The notes under the pieces are model-generated. The model saw only the letters and a program-made list of their open reading frames with translations, did no database searches and was not told where the DNA came from. From Alphaproteobacteria bacterium (lineage in GTDB: Bacteria > Pseudomonadota > Alphaproteobacteria > Micavibrionales > Micavibrionaceae), in NCBI GenBank assembly GCA_030424975.1, contig JAUHVY010000002.1, positions 1 through 64,000 of the forward strand: DNA of 64,000 nt, written 5' to 3'. Below are positions 39,924 to 48,819 of the stretch, piece by piece; within the stretch, counting starts at the first letter, position 1, and each line of letters begins with the position of its first letter. The position numbers and the translations under genes are program-made.

Positions 39924-42854
39924 TTACGCGGCCTTGCTATTTTCCTTGTGCGCCGCGACGGCATCGGCACATCGATTACAAACATGGCCGTTTTGCGCCG
40001 TTACCTCCGGCAAGACTTTCCAACAACGCTCACATTTTTCGCCCTCAGCTTTTGCAATTGCAACAGAAGGCTCTCCCTCCTTTACCTGCACGGCTGATGT
40101 AATACAAATATCAGCTAATTGCTCGGCAACCGCGAGAACAGAAGCAGAGGAGGTTGTTAAAACAGGCGCAGCCTCTAATGAAGAACCAAGATCTTTACTT
40201 GCACGCAACGGCTCAATAGCAGCTGATACATCTTTACGCACCTCTATAATCTCAGCCCATTTTTTCGCAAGGTCCGCATCTTTCCAAGTAGCAGGCAATT
40301 GCGGGAATTCACGCAAATGAACGCTTTGTGCATCTTCAAACACACCCTCGGGGCGAAGACTCCATGCCTCTTCGGCGGTGAAGGCCAAAATCGGCGCTAA
40401 CCACGCGGACAGGCAAGAGAAAATCTCTGCCATAACGGTGCGGCATGCGCGGCGTTCAAACTGATCGGGACGATCACAATATAAGCGGTCTTTGCGGATA
40501 TCAAAATAAAACGCCGATAATTCCTGATTACAGAAATCGTGCAAACGCTTTGCCAATTTTCCGAATTCATAATTATCAATACAGCCGCGAACATATTCAT
40601 CCATTTCCGCCAATAGGTGCAGCATATAACGCTCCAACTCAGGCAGTTTTTCATCGGCCAGATCAACGGCTTCGTCTTTGCCGTAGCCATCAAGCGCACC
40701 AAGCAAGAAACGCAATGTGTTACGCAAACGACGATACAAATCGCTCGTATTTTTCAATGTGTCTTTACCGATGCGGATATCTTCGCTGTAATCCGATAAC
40801 ATCACCCATAAACGGATAATATCGGCGCCGTATTGCTCCATCATCTTGAGCGGGTCAACAACATTGCCCAAAGATTTGGACATTTTGTATCCCTTTTCAT
40901 CCAGAACAAAGCCATGCGTCAACACATTATCATATGGCGCATGTCCGCGTGTTCCGACACTTTCAAGCAATGAAGAATGGAACCAGCCACGGTGTTGGTC
41001 TGAACCTTCTAGATACAAATCAATTTTCTCTACGCCTTCAAAACACGGCCAAGTTTGCGTATCACCAACAACAAAGGCATGTGTTGATCCGCTCTCGAAC
41101 CAGACATCAACAATGTCATCAACCTTTTGGTATTGGTCGGCCTTATCCCCGAGGAAGCGCTCAAGAACATCGTCTTTATACCATGCGTCTGCGCCCTCTT
41201 CTTCAAATGCCTGCGCAATTTTATCAAAGATCGCCTCATCGATTAAAACCTCGCCTGTATCCTTATGCAGGAACAAAGCAATCGGCACACCCCATGCGCG
41301 CTGGCGTGAGATACACCAATCCGGGCGGTTTGCGATCATTGATGTGATGCGCGCCTCACCTTTTGCAGGATGCCATTTTGTGTCTTTAATCGCTTGTAGC
41401 GCTTTTTCACGCAGTGTTTCGTTTGAATCCTTGAGCGTTGCGCGATCCATGCCGATAAACCATTGCGGTGTGGTACGGAAAATCAATGGTGCTTTTGAAC
41501 GCCAACTATGCGGGTATTCGTGTTTTAACGATCCCTTCGCCAATAATCTCCCTGCTGCTGCAAGCTCGCGCAGGACAGAGAAATTACCCCCACCAAGCTT
41601 ACCTTTTTGATCGTAGACTTCTTCGCCTGCAAACAGGCCGACATGCGGGCGGAACTTTCCGTCATCGGTCACGTTATCGGTCACCTCGATTTGTTGATCC
41701 GGCGCACGACTGCCATTTGCGGCGCGCACAAGATTAAAGTCATCCTCACCGTGACCTGCGGCGCAGTGTACAAAACCCGTTCCCGCATCATCGGTGACAA
41801 AATCACCCATCAACATCGGCACACCGATATTATAATCATAATATTCATGCGCATCAGCCAACGGATGCTTGCAGATTGATCCCTCGACATCGGCGCCCTT
41901 GAATGTTGCGACACATTCAAATGCATCAACTTTGGCCTGCTTTAAAACATCCTCTGCCAATGCGGTTGCCAATGCAATTTTTGCACCTGCTTCAACGCTT
42001 GCACCCTCTTCCACGGATTTCACTTCGTAAACGCCGTATTCGATATTCTCACCAAAGGCAATGGCGCGGTTTGACGGAATTGTCCATGGCGTGGTTGTCC
42101 AGATCACAACATCCGCACCCTGCAATGCTTCAACGCCGCTCTTCACAACGGGGAAACGCACCCAGATGGTCACGGATTTATGCTCTTTATATTCCACTTC
42201 TGCTTCAGCCAGTGCGGTTTTTTCAACCACAGACCACATCACTGGGCGCAATCCCTTATACAATCCGCCGTTTACGGCGAATTTGTGGATTTCCTGCACG
42301 ATCTTGCTTTCGGCGCGGTTCGTCATTGTACGATATGGATTAGACCATTCACCACTCACGCCAAGGCGTTGGAATTGCGCACTTTGGATATCGACCCATT
42401 CCTGCGCAAATTGGCGGCACTCCTCACGGAATTCAAGGATATTAACTTCATCCTTATCTTTTCCTGCGGCACGGTATTTCTCTTCGATTTTCCATTCAAT
42501 CGGCAAACCGTGACAATCCCATCCCGGTACATATGGCGCATCCTTGCCCATCATCCCTTGTGACTTAACCACAACATCCTTTAGGATTTTATTCACCGCA
42601 TGCCCCATATGGATATTCCCGTTCGCATATGGCGGGCCATCGTGCAGCACGAATTTCTCTTTACCCTTCGCCTGATCGCGCATCGCCTGATACAGGTTCA
42701 TCTCTTCCCATTTTGCGATAATTTCAGGTTCCTTTTTCGGCAAACCCGCGCGCATCGGGAAATCAGTTTTCGGTAAAAATACCGTATCACGGTAATCCGG
42801 TTTATCTGCGTTTTCTGGCGTTTTATTGTCTGTCATTATTCTACACGCATTCAC
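39924..42854 (-). CDS. ileS: Isoleucyl-tRNA synthetase
   Basis: This 976-residue class I synthetase charges tRNA-Ile. The HIGH-type motif is HMGH at residues 82-85 ([11 protein letters not shown]) and KMSKS is in [12 protein letters not shown]. The editing domain lies between. The C-terminal zinc finger has [11 protein letters not shown] and CNRCAD. This start is a GTG at 42854 with AGAAGG 7 nt upstream; an ATG six codons later (42836, MTDNKTPEN) is a fair alternative. A promoter is at 42978-43006. Confidence 0.97.
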   Translation of the reverse strand: MNACRIMTDNKTPENADKPDYRDTVFLPKTDFPMRAGLPKKEPEIIAKWEEMNLYQAMRDQAKGKEKFVLHDGPPYANGNIHMGHAVNKILKDVVVKSQGMMGKDAPYVPGWDCHGLPIEWKIEEKYRAAGKDKDEVNILEFREECRQFAQEWVDIQSAQFQRLGVSGEWSNPYRTMTNRAESKIVQEIHKFAVNGGLYKGLRPVMWSVVEKTALAEAEVEYKEHKSVTIWVRFPVVKSGVEALQGADVVIWTTTPWTIPSNRAIAFGENIEYGVYEVKSVEEGASVEAGAKIALATALAEDVLKQAKVDAFECVATFKGADVEGSICKHPLADAHEYYDYNIGVPMLMGDFVTDDAGTGFVHCAAGHGEDDFNLVRAANGSRAPDQQIEVTDNVTDDGKFRPHVGLFAGEEVYDQKGKLGGGNFSVLRELAAAGRLLAKGSLKHEYPHSWRSKAPLIFRTTPQWFIGMDRATLKDSNETLREKALQAIKDTKWHPAKGEARITSMIANRPDWCISRQRAWGVPIALFLHKDTGEVLIDEAIFDKIAQAFEEEGADAWYKDDVLERFLGDKADQYQKVDDIVDVWFESGSTHAFVVGDTQTWPCFEGVEKIDLYLEGSDQHRGWFHSSLLESVGTRGHAPYDNVLTHGFVLDEKGYKMSKSLGNVVDPLKMMEQYGADIIRLWVMLSDYSEDIRIGKDTLKNTSDLYRRLRNTLRFLLGALDGYGKDEAVDLADEKLPELERYMLHLLAEMDEYVRGCIDNYEFGKLAKRLHDFCNQELSAFYFDIRKDRLYCDRPDQFERRACRTVMAEIFSCLSAWLAPILAFTAEEAWSLRPEGVFEDAQSVHLREFPQLPATWKDADLAKKWAEIIEVRKDVSAAIEPLRASKDLGSSLEAAPVLTTSSASVLAVAEQLADICITSAVQVKEGEPSVAIAKAEGEKCERCWKVLPEVTAQNGHVCNRCADAVAAHKENSKAA

Positions 42855-42905
42855 TGATGCGCCTTCTATCTTATTATTTTGTTTTGGAAAATCTAACGGC
42901 TAAAT

Positions 42906-42933
42906 CCCGGTCTCTTCTTATATCAGAGCCGGG
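42906..42933 (-). other. Hairpin in the ileS leader
   Basis: On the minus strand CCCGG-CTCT pairs with AGAG-A-CCGGG around a 9-nt loop, 50-80 bp upstream of the ileS start. It is not a T-box by appearance. Its function is unknown; it may only shape the mRNA 5' end. Confidence 0.4.
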
Positions 42934-42977
42934 CCTATAATTCGAATAATTATGCTGCGTTTGCACATCATGCGCAC

Positions 42978-43006
42978 ACTATGACCCCGCATGGCGGAAG
43001 AATCAA
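42978..43006 (-). promoter_or_regulatory. Probable ileS promoter
   Basis: On the minus strand TTGATT (43001-43006), a 17-nt spacer and CATAGT (42978-42983) lie ~125 bp upstream of ileS. It is a moderate match and gives a leader that includes the hairpin at 42906-42933. Confidence 0.5.
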
Positions 43007-43048
43007 GTATTGCGTCATTTTTTATGTGAAAAAAGAAAGCGTCAGCGC

Positions 43049-43873
43049 TTATAAAAGCTCAATAATCCCGCGAGAGATTGCCTCACCCTCTTCGCGGGCT
43101 AAAACTTCATGCACTTGCTGTTCATAGGCGCTACGATCATCAGGCTTTAGAATACCCCCGGGGACAATCGCCATATTCATTTCAATCGCATGAAACATAC
43201 GGGCATCATCATACAAAGGATCAGACGGACGAATACGGTTATGATGATACGCATTGGCCAATGCAAATTGAATACCGTGCGTCATTTCATGATGCGCCGT
43301 GTTCAGCGCCTCTCCGAGTCTATGAAAATGTGCATAATCATAAGATGTAGATTGTCTGATGCGCCCTTCACCCGTACTCAAGTCACCTGTAAAACCACCA
43401 AGCAAAATATAATTATTACGGTTATTTTCGGAGGGGCCACCATCAAAAAATTCATGCGTGACAGGCACAACATCCGCCACACCCTGCAGATATACTCTTT
43501 CATGCATAAATACAGATTTTCCTAACGCCTCTTGCCTTCCCTGATCGGATAAAGGGCCATCCCAGACCGAAAAGACCTTCAATAACTTTTCATCCTGCGC
43601 AATCTCACTCAATAAGCGGCCACGACGATGGTCTTGTAAACGGCGTAAATTATCAGAAGCCTCAAATGTTCCGACGACCGTCGTAAGGGATTCGCGTGCA
43701 ACACGCCCTGATCCATACTTACGTTGTGGTTCTTTATTGCGAATAGACGCCACCAAACCGTATATAACATCACATTTAGTGTATAATGTCATACCGTCCA
43801 AATCCGCCTCTTCCAGGCCGACCATCATGGCTTTTTCAAAAATATGTTTTAGATCTTCTCTTGGTTTTTTCAC
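43049..43873 (-). CDS. HEXXH-containing predicted metalloprotease-like protein
   Basis: This 274-residue protein starts at a GTG at 43873, chosen because AAGGGG lies 8 nt upstream; a longer frame to 43975 runs through a hairpin terminator. The zinc motif HEMTH at residues 195-199 sits in NTAHHEMTHGIQFALANAY, with an Asp/Glu-rich stretch ~25 residues later that could give the third ligand (EMN). There is no signal peptide. I do not recognise the family. Substrate unknown; a cytoplasmic or secreted effector-type role is possible. Confidence 0.65.
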   Translation of the reverse strand: MKKPREDLKHIFEKAMMVGLEEADLDGMTLYTKCDVIYGLVASIRNKEPQRKYGSGRVARESLTTVVGTFEASDNLRRLQDHRRGRLLSEIAQDEKLLKVFSVWDGPLSDQGRQEALGKSVFMHERVYLQGVADVVPVTHEFFDGGPSENNRNNYILLGGFTGDLSTGEGRIRQSTSYDYAHFHRLGEALNTAHHEMTHGIQFALANAYHHNRIRPSDPLYDDARMFHAIEMNMAIVPGGILKPDDRSAYEQQVHEVLAREEGEAISRGIIELL

Positions 43874-43926
43874 GTACCAACCCCTTATATTCACATAATA
43901 GTATATAAGAGGCCTAAAATGACAAG

Positions 43927-43958
43927 AAAAAAAGCAAGAGCCACGAGGGACTCTTGCT
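43927..43958 (-). terminator. Intrinsic terminator upstream of the HEXXH gene
   Basis: On the minus strand AGCAAGAG / CTCTTGCT forms a perfect 8-bp stem with a 10-nt loop, followed by six or seven T. It lies ~170 bp beyond another terminator (44131-44157) with no recognised gene between, so it may end a small RNA or back up the first. Confidence 0.75.
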
Positions 43959-44130
43959 ATAAAGTAAGTTATCAAAAATTGAGGGGTAATCTTTGATAAA
44001 CAGGGGTGTAAATATGAGGTTGGACTTGTACGCCCCTTTTTTAGAAAAGGGAACAGTTATTTTCGCATATTGCGCATGCATTTTCTGCATTGCACAAATT
44101 AATACATCCTAATAAACAAAAGGTTATAAA
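43959..44130 (-). other. Gene-free stretch with TGC/GCA motifs and a downstream terminator (possible small RNA)
   Basis: No protein frame is evident. On the plus strand TGCGCATGCA (44071-44080) and TGCATTGCA (44086-44094) resemble the palindromes upstream of the phasin gene. A minus-strand transcript starting near 44060 would end at the terminator at 43927-43958. No clear promoter hexamers were found, so this is a suggestion only. Confidence 0.3.
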
Positions 44131-44157
44131 CTAAGGGATAGAAAGCATATCCCTTAG
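44131..44157 (-). terminator. Intrinsic terminator of the TraB/ChaN-like gene
   Basis: CTAAGGGATA / TATCCCTTAG is a perfect 10-bp stem with a 7-nt loop that begins 1 bp after the stop codon at 44159. On the minus strand a TTTATAACCTTTTG tail follows. It ends the upstream minus-strand unit. Confidence 0.75.
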
Positions 44158-44158
44158 G

Positions 44159-45019
44159 TTAGGGATTCACGTTTGGCGCGTCAGGCGCGGGGGAAATAAC
44201 ACGCGGTTCTTCTGGCTGATAACATGGTGCTGGCAAATCAGCGACCATCATTTTTGAGGTATCGAGCCCCTTCTCTACGGCGCTCGTCGTTGCAATTTGA
44301 ACACCTTCCGCAGCGATATTGATAAAGTCCGGCTGATCTTCTTCCTTACAAACAAGACCATTCGTGGTATCGGACAAGCCTTCAATATATTCATCGGCCT
44401 GCTCAATATCATAATACATCGTAATTTTTGCCGTATCATCCCCAAGATAACCGTCAAAATCATTTTCCGGATCCCCTGCGACATGCCCACCATGGATATG
44501 GCGGTTACCGATGAAAATTGACGCTTTATCATCCTGCGCAATCTCCTTTACAACATTCGCAGAGCGATGATCAAAGCTCATTTCCTCACGCGCATCATAT
44601 GCAGCTTGCACAGCAGGTAATAACTCCTGCGGATAACCTTGGACCTGATTGGGGGGGATATCCTGAGCCTCATTCAAACCAAGTTCTTCGGTCGTGCGTG
44701 TATCATAGGCGACAACATGTAAGCCTTGGTTCGTTGCCTCTATGATCATGTCAGCCATTTCTGAATGACCCCAAAATTCATCATCATTAAAGCTTTTGTT
44801 GAATTGACGGAAATCGTCCTCGGGCAATTCACCGTTACGGAGTTGCTCAATAAAAGGCTGGAGAGTGTAATGCTGCTCAACAAAGAAATATTTTTGATCA
44901 TTCTCTGCTAAAACATCCATATTTTCATAGATAGGCGATAACGGCACATAACTATGATACGTGTCACCAAAAACTGTAAATTGCGCACCTTCTGAAGCGC
45001 TTTCCATTATATCGCGCAT
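44159..45019 (-). CDS. Hypothetical protein, possible TraB/ChaN/EreA-like fold
   Basis: This 286-residue protein has no signal peptide. It contains FTVFGDTYHS near residue 18, KYFFVEQH near 48, HVVAYDTRTTEELG near 105 and ASIFIGNRHIHGGH near 170. This order of a GxxHS-like turn, an acidic VE and a late GxxH is reminiscent of the TraB/ChaN/EreA-like (Tiki) superfamily, but I cannot confirm it. The C-terminal ~20 residues are Pro-rich. The AGGGTGTGAT ribosome-binding site is good. It follows the AEC transporter gene by 38 bp on the same strand. Confidence 0.55.
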   Translation of the reverse strand: MRDIMESASEGAQFTVFGDTYHSYVPLSPIYENMDVLAENDQKYFFVEQHYTLQPFIEQLRNGELPEDDFRQFNKSFNDDEFWGHSEMADMIIEATNQGLHVVAYDTRTTEELGLNEAQDIPPNQVQGYPQELLPAVQAAYDAREEMSFDHRSANVVKEIAQDDKASIFIGNRHIHGGHVAGDPENDFDGYLGDDTAKITMYYDIEQADEYIEGLSDTTNGLVCKEEDQPDFINIAAEGVQIATTSAVEKGLDTSKMMVADLPAPCYQPEEPRVISPAPDAPNVNP

Positions 45020-45057
45020 GATTGATCACACCCTGATTTATCACCTTATGGGTGCAA

Positions 45058-45978
45058 TTATATCCCCATCAGCATAATCATGCAAGGAATGTAGAACAAC
45101 GCAAAGATTGTACCGATCAGAATTGTTGTCGCGGCTTTTTCAGGCTCCATGTTCATTTGCGTGGCATATGCCGCCACATTGGCCGCAGGAGGAACAATCG
45201 CCATCATCATCACCAGTTGATGGATTTGCGGACTGAGCCAATGCGTGATGTTTTGATCCATGATAATAAAGGCATAGGCGCAAAGCGGAAACATGATGAA
45301 TTTCCCGACAAAAACAAAGGCAATAAAGCGCGGACCGAAGACAAATTTATCAATCCCCGCAAGGGCCGCACCGATAATCATCATACCGACCACCACATAC
45401 GCACCTTTAAAATGCGTCCAGTAATCCCAAAACAAATCAGGAAGCTCCACCCCCGATGCATTCACGGCAAATCCTGCTGCCATGGCATAAATTCCCGGGA
45501 ATTTTATAAGCTTGTTAATGCTCTGGCGCACATCAAAATGGCTGCGGGCGGCAATATAATATCCGAATGTTGCCTCATACACCGCGCCGCCAAGCATCAT
45601 AAACACATAAATCGCCACCATTTCGGTATCAAAAAACAACAGCACCAGCGGCAGGCCGAAATACCCCGTATTGCCCATTGAGACGCACATCGCCATTAAA
45701 TTGGCTTGCTTATCACGATAGACGCGCTGCCCCATCGCAAAAAAGCCAAGGCCGAGTATCACACTGGCGAGGAAATAAAAGATCGGCAGTGATATATAAG
45801 AGAGTTGAAAATCAAGTCTGGCGACAAATCCGAAAACCACAACGGGCATAAACATATAAATCGCCAAATTCCCAAGGCTTTGCTTATCAACATGTAAAAC
45901 GCGCGCGGCAAAATACCCTGCTCCGATTAAGGCATAGAGCGGCAATAAATTCTGAAAGAGCGATAAGAAAATTTCCAT
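45058..45978 (-). CDS. AEC family transporter
   Basis: This 306-residue protein of about ten membrane helices has the AEC (auxin efflux carrier, PF03547) pattern. The first half has LPLYALIGAGYFAARVL and MSIGNTGYFGLPL-like SMGNTGYFGLPLVLLFF; the second has AIVPPAANVAAYATQM. Members move organic acids or similar small anions in bacteria; the substrate is not predictable here. It may be co-transcribed with the downstream 44159-45019 gene. Confidence 0.9.
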   Translation of the reverse strand: MEIFLSLFQNLLPLYALIGAGYFAARVLHVDKQSLGNLAIYMFMPVVVFGFVARLDFQLSYISLPIFYFLASVILGLGFFAMGQRVYRDKQANLMAMCVSMGNTGYFGLPLVLLFFDTEMVAIYVFMMLGGAVYEATFGYYIAARSHFDVRQSINKLIKFPGIYAMAAGFAVNASGVELPDLFWDYWTHFKGAYVVVGMMIIGAALAGIDKFVFGPRFIAFVFVGKFIMFPLCAYAFIIMDQNITHWLSPQIHQLVMMMAIVPPAANVAAYATQMNMEPEKAATTILIGTIFALFYIPCMIMLMGI

Positions 45979-46037
45979 TTCCTTATATAGGCAGATTTCG
46001 ATGAAGCTGTGCAGCCCCTATATGATGATTTTTTGAA

Positions 46038-46076
46038 AAAAAAAACGCCTCCCGTGAATAAACACGAGAGGCGTTT
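46038..46076 (-). terminator. Intrinsic terminator of the QMG-repeat gene
   Basis: On the minus strand AAACGCCTCTCGTG pairs with CACGGGAGGCGTTT (one mismatch, 14 positions) around a 6-nt loop, followed by a run of about ten T. It lies 31 bp after the stop at 46108. That supports the small gene as a real transcript. Confidence 0.85.
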
Positions 46077-46107
46077 GAATTCTGATCCTGAATTTTACAG
46101 GAATATA

Positions 46108-46311
46108 TTACAGGTCACAGCCCATTTGACGTGCTTGTTCGTCTCTTTTGCGCTGCGCTTCTGTATATGGCTTTTGCTGTTGTACATTGTAATTTGGTGC
46201 GCCATGATATGATCCATCATTATCGCCCATTTGCGTCGTGCTATAGGCATTATCCTGAAAATCATCGCCCATTTGTCTTGGAGCAATATCCAAGCTTCCC
46301 ATTTGTTTCAT
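46108..46311 (-). CDS. Small QMG-repeat protein
   Basis: This 67-residue hydrophilic protein contains four copies of QMG (KQMG, RQMGDD, TQMGDN, RQMGCDL) separated by 10-35 residues, with a Gln/Lys/Arg-rich C-terminal third. It has no signal peptide, no membrane helix and no recognised domain. The ATG at 46311 has GGAA about 8 nt upstream. A strong terminator follows the stop. It is probably real because of this transcription context. Confidence 0.6.
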   Translation of the reverse strand: MKQMGSLDIAPRQMGDDFQDNAYSTTQMGDNDGSYHGAPNYNVQQQKPYTEAQRKRDEQARQMGCDL

Positions 46312-46425
46312 CGTACCATTTCCGTGTTCGTTATAAAATAAAACGGTGCGACTTATAAATCAGGTATTTTAAAAATGCACGAAAAATTTTTAGACTTCTA
46401 CCATGCGTTTCATGCATATCTCGAA

Positions 46426-47349
46426 TCAAGCCGTTTTAAGGATATCACGCGCTTGCTCACAATCCGCATTCATTTGCGTAATCAAGCTCTCGAGGGAATC
46501 AAATTTTGCCTCGCCACGCAACCGCTTTACAGGGCGTACATGGATCGTACGATCATAAATTTCACGATTAAAATCAAAAACATAGGTTTCAACTTGCGCC
46601 ACAGAAACTTCGAACATCGGGCGAATACCAATATTGCTTGCGCCCATATGCCATTCATCCTCGCCTTCAATACGGGCAAAAACCGCATAGATGCCATAGG
46701 CAGGGTGCACCGTATCTAGTAGACGTATATTTGCGGTCGGGAAACCAAGCTCGCGCCCGCGTTGATCGCCTTTGAAAACTGTTCCGCGAATTTCCCAATC
46801 CCAACCAAGAACGGCATTCGCCTGCTCAATCTTGCCGTGACGTAATAATTGTCGTACGCGGCTAGAGGATAATTCCGCATCCTGCTCGGCGCGCACTTCA
46901 TCGATAATGGTGACATCCAAACCCACATCTATAATAGTTTGCGGCGTACCTTTGCGTAATTGTCCGAATTTAAAATCAAAGCCGACAATAACATGCGCCG
47001 CCCTCAGGCCGTTAATCAAAATATTTTGTACAAATGCATCGGCAGATTGACTGGCAAAATCCCAATCAAAGGGTAGAGAGAAAACATAATCAACATGTGA
47101 TGCAGCCAAACGCTCATGCTTTAGTGACATGGGCGTAATGCGAAACGGCGGCTCATCGGGGCGAAATAACACGCGCGGATGTGGCTCAAACGTCAAAACC
47201 CCCAGCGGCTTTTTTAATTCATTGGCAAGGTTACGCGCACGGTCTAATAACGCCTGATGACCGCGATGCACCCCGTCAAAATTACCGATGACAACAACAC
47301 AACCTTGCGCCGATTCGGGTAAATTTGTGTAACTTTCAAAAACCTGCAT
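46426..47349 (-). CDS. ribF: Bifunctional riboflavin kinase / FAD synthetase
   Basis: This 307-residue enzyme converts riboflavin to FMN and then FAD. The N-terminal adenylyltransferase has VVVIGNFDGVHRGHQALLDR (HxGH: HRGH) and SSSRVRQLLRHGKIEQAN. The C-terminal flavokinase has GRELGFPTANIRL and YGIYAVFA. Both domains are complete at the usual length. It stands alone on the minus strand, divergent from the bufferin operon. Confidence 0.97.
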   Translation of the reverse strand: MQVFESYTNLPESAQGCVVVIGNFDGVHRGHQALLDRARNLANELKKPLGVLTFEPHPRVLFRPDEPPFRITPMSLKHERLAASHVDYVFSLPFDWDFASQSADAFVQNILINGLRAAHVIVGFDFKFGQLRKGTPQTIIDVGLDVTIIDEVRAEQDAELSSSRVRQLLRHGKIEQANAVLGWDWEIRGTVFKGDQRGRELGFPTANIRLLDTVHPAYGIYAVFARIEGEDEWHMGASNIGIRPMFEVSVAQVETYVFDFNREIYDRTIHVRPVKRLRGEAKFDSLESLITQMNADCEQARDILKTA

Positions 47350-47427
47350 GTACTTTGTCCGAACTTATCTTTCGCTTTGTTTTATCGCCTGTAGCATAAA
47401 ACACAAAATATTTTTTGGCTTTTTTGT

Positions 47428-47459
47428 GTAACCATTCATTTTACACTTCGAAATATAAT
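47428..47459 (+). promoter_or_regulatory. Candidate ECF (SigF-like) promoter of the bufferin operon
   Basis: GTAACC (47428-47433), a 15-nt spacer and CGAA (47449-47452) resemble the -35/-10 elements reported for Caulobacter SigF, which controls bufferin-type metal-stress operons. A TATAAT at 47454-47459 is also present, but a good sigma-70 -35 at 17 nt is not. Either could be used. The leader would be about 85 nt. Confidence 0.5.
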
Positions 47460-47544
47460 CTAGTTCTGCGGTCATAAGCTTGATAATTTCTGAAGGCAGA
47501 ATATTTTATTTAATACATACTCAACAAACATAAGGAAAATTAAT

Positions 47545-47865
47545 ATGTCCCAGAACAAAAAAATCCAAACCCTATTGGCAGGTGCGGTTGCCGCCGTAAC
47601 ACTTGGCGGTGCAACGTCTGCTATTGCCATGGGCATGGATAAAGACAGTGAAAAATGCTACGGCGTCGTAAAGGCCGGTATGAACGCATGCGGATCAGCT
47701 GATAAAGCACATGGCTGCGCAGGTATGGCAACAGAAGATGGCAGCGGCGCAGAATGGATTTCATTGCCGAAAGGGACATGTGAAAAGCTTGTCGGCGGTT
47801 CATTAGAGCCGATCACAAAAGATGCAGCAGATAAAGAAGAGATGGGACACGCTGAGGAACATTAA
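47545..47865 (+). CDS. bufA: DUF2282 bufferin-type RiPP precursor
   Basis: This 106-residue protein has a Sec signal peptide ending around SAIA (residue 28). The mature part contains four cysteines at 38, 49, 58 and 79 in EKCYGVVKAGMNACG, AHGCAGM and LPKGTCEK, the bufferin (DUF2282) pattern. In characterised bufferins the MNIO enzyme modifies core cysteines and the exported product buffers copper. TAAGGAAAATTAAT precedes the ATG. The C-terminal tail is acidic (KEEMGHAEEH). It is the first gene of a bufA-bufB-bufC-doxX unit. Confidence 0.9.
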   Translation: MSQNKKIQTLLAGAVAAVTLGGATSAIAMGMDKDSEKCYGVVKAGMNACGSADKAHGCAGMATEDGSGAEWISLPKGTCEKLVGGSLEPITKDAADKEEMGHAEEH

Positions 47866-47878
47866 GAAAACCACTCTA

Positions 47879-47908
47879 GCTCCGTTATCCTCATCCTAGC
47901 AACGGAGC
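47879..47908 (+). other. Hairpin between bufA and bufB
   Basis: GCTCCGTT (47879-47886) and AACGGAGC (47901-47908) form a perfect 8-bp stem with a 14-nt loop, 13 nt after the bufA stop. No U-tract follows, so it is not a classic terminator. It may stabilise the precursor mRNA end or limit read-through. Confidence 0.55.
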
Positions 47909-47913
47909 GTCCA

Positions 47914-47991
47914 CCCCACCGGAAAGCAGATATGAACGATCATAAGCCCCTAGACATACTCGCTTATCATTTACATACGCTTCCGGTGGGG
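47914..47991 (+). repeat. 11-bp inverted repeat spanning the bufB start
   Basis: CCCCACCGGAA (47914-47924) is the exact reverse complement of TTCCGGTGGGG (47981-47991), 56 nt apart. The left arm includes the GGAA of the bufB ribosome-binding site; the right arm lies at codons 17-20. Pairing would hide the bufB Shine-Dalgarno in the mRNA. Confidence 0.6.
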
Positions 47992-48819
47992 ATCGGGCTT
48001 CGTTCTGCGCATTACGACGACATTGAAAATGCAAAGAACACAATAGGATGGTTAGAAATACATCCTGAAAACTATTTTTGCGGCGGCGTCCATAAAGCGC
48101 ATCTTGACCGGATTGCATCGCATTACCCCATCAGCCTTCATGGCGTTGGCCTCTCACTTGGCTCCGATCAGGATGTAGACCTCAACCACCTTAAACAATT
48201 TCGCGCCCTGATTGATCGCTATAAACCGTTTAACGTATCCGATCATGTCGCCTGGAGCGCAAGCGGCAACGCGCATTTAAATGATTTACTCCCCCTGCCC
48301 TACACCCCAGAAACTCTGGAACGCCTGTGTAAAAACATAGATCAGGTACAGCAATATTTCGGGCGATCAATTTTGGTTGAAAACCCGTCCACCTATATTG
48401 CGTACAAAGATAATGATTTCAGCGAAGCGACATTCATGAATATGCTGTGTGATCGCACGGGATGCGGCATCTTATTAGATGTAAACAATATATATGTCCA
48501 AAGCCATAATCACGGGCTTGATCCTGTGGCCTATATTAAAATGATTAATCCCGATTTTGTCGATGAAATGCATCTGGCCGGGCATATCCGCAAAAACTTC
48601 GACACGCAAAACCTGTTGATTGATACGCATAACCAAAACGTATGTGATGATGTCTGGGATCTTTATGCAATCGCTGTTGAACATTGTGGCAGCATCCCCA
48701 CCCTTATTGAATGGGATCAAGACGTCCCCGCATTATCGGTATTAATATCAGAAGCAGAAAAAGCGCATAACATTATAAAAACACACAGAACACGGAGCGC
48801 GAATGGCCAAGCTGCGTGA
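47932..48819 (+). CDS. bufB: DUF692 multinuclear non-heme iron oxygenase (MNIO), bufferin maturase
   Basis: This 295-residue TIM-barrel enzyme of the MNIO (DUF692) family modifies cysteines of the BufA precursor. Family motifs seen: GIGLRSAHYDD (from 20), HPENYF (44-49), HGVGLSLGS, SDHVAWS, LVENPSTYIAY, ILLDVNNIYVQS, MHLAGH and IEWDQDVPA, which supply most of the His/Asp/Glu/Asn metal ligands. It follows bufA by 66 bp and overlaps bufC by 17 bp. The start at 47932 has GGAAAG upstream. Confidence 0.92.
   Translation: MNDHKPLDILAYHLHTLPVGIGLRSAHYDDIENAKNTIGWLEIHPENYFCGGVHKAHLDRIASHYPISLHGVGLSLGSDQDVDLNHLKQFRALIDRYKPFNVSDHVAWSASGNAHLNDLLPLPYTPETLERLCKNIDQVQQYFGRSILVENPSTYIAYKDNDFSEATFMNMLCDRTGCGILLDVNNIYVQSHNHGLDPVAYIKMINPDFVDEMHLAGHIRKNFDTQNLLIDTHNQNVCDDVWDLYAIAVEHCGSIPTLIEWDQDVPALSVLISEAEKAHNIIKTHRTRSANGQAA

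Noticed and set aside
40846-41610. 254-codon frame antisense to ileS
   Set aside because: It is opposite the conserved catalytic core of ileS. Its Ser/Arg-rich composition is typical of an antisense frame.
42855-42977. T-box riboswitch before ileS
   Set aside because: A hairpin is present but I see no T-box consensus or antiterminator, and T-boxes are not expected in alphaproteobacteria.
43874-43975. N-terminal extension of the HEXXH protein
   Set aside because: It would run through a hairpin terminator, and the GTG at 43873 has a good ribosome-binding site.
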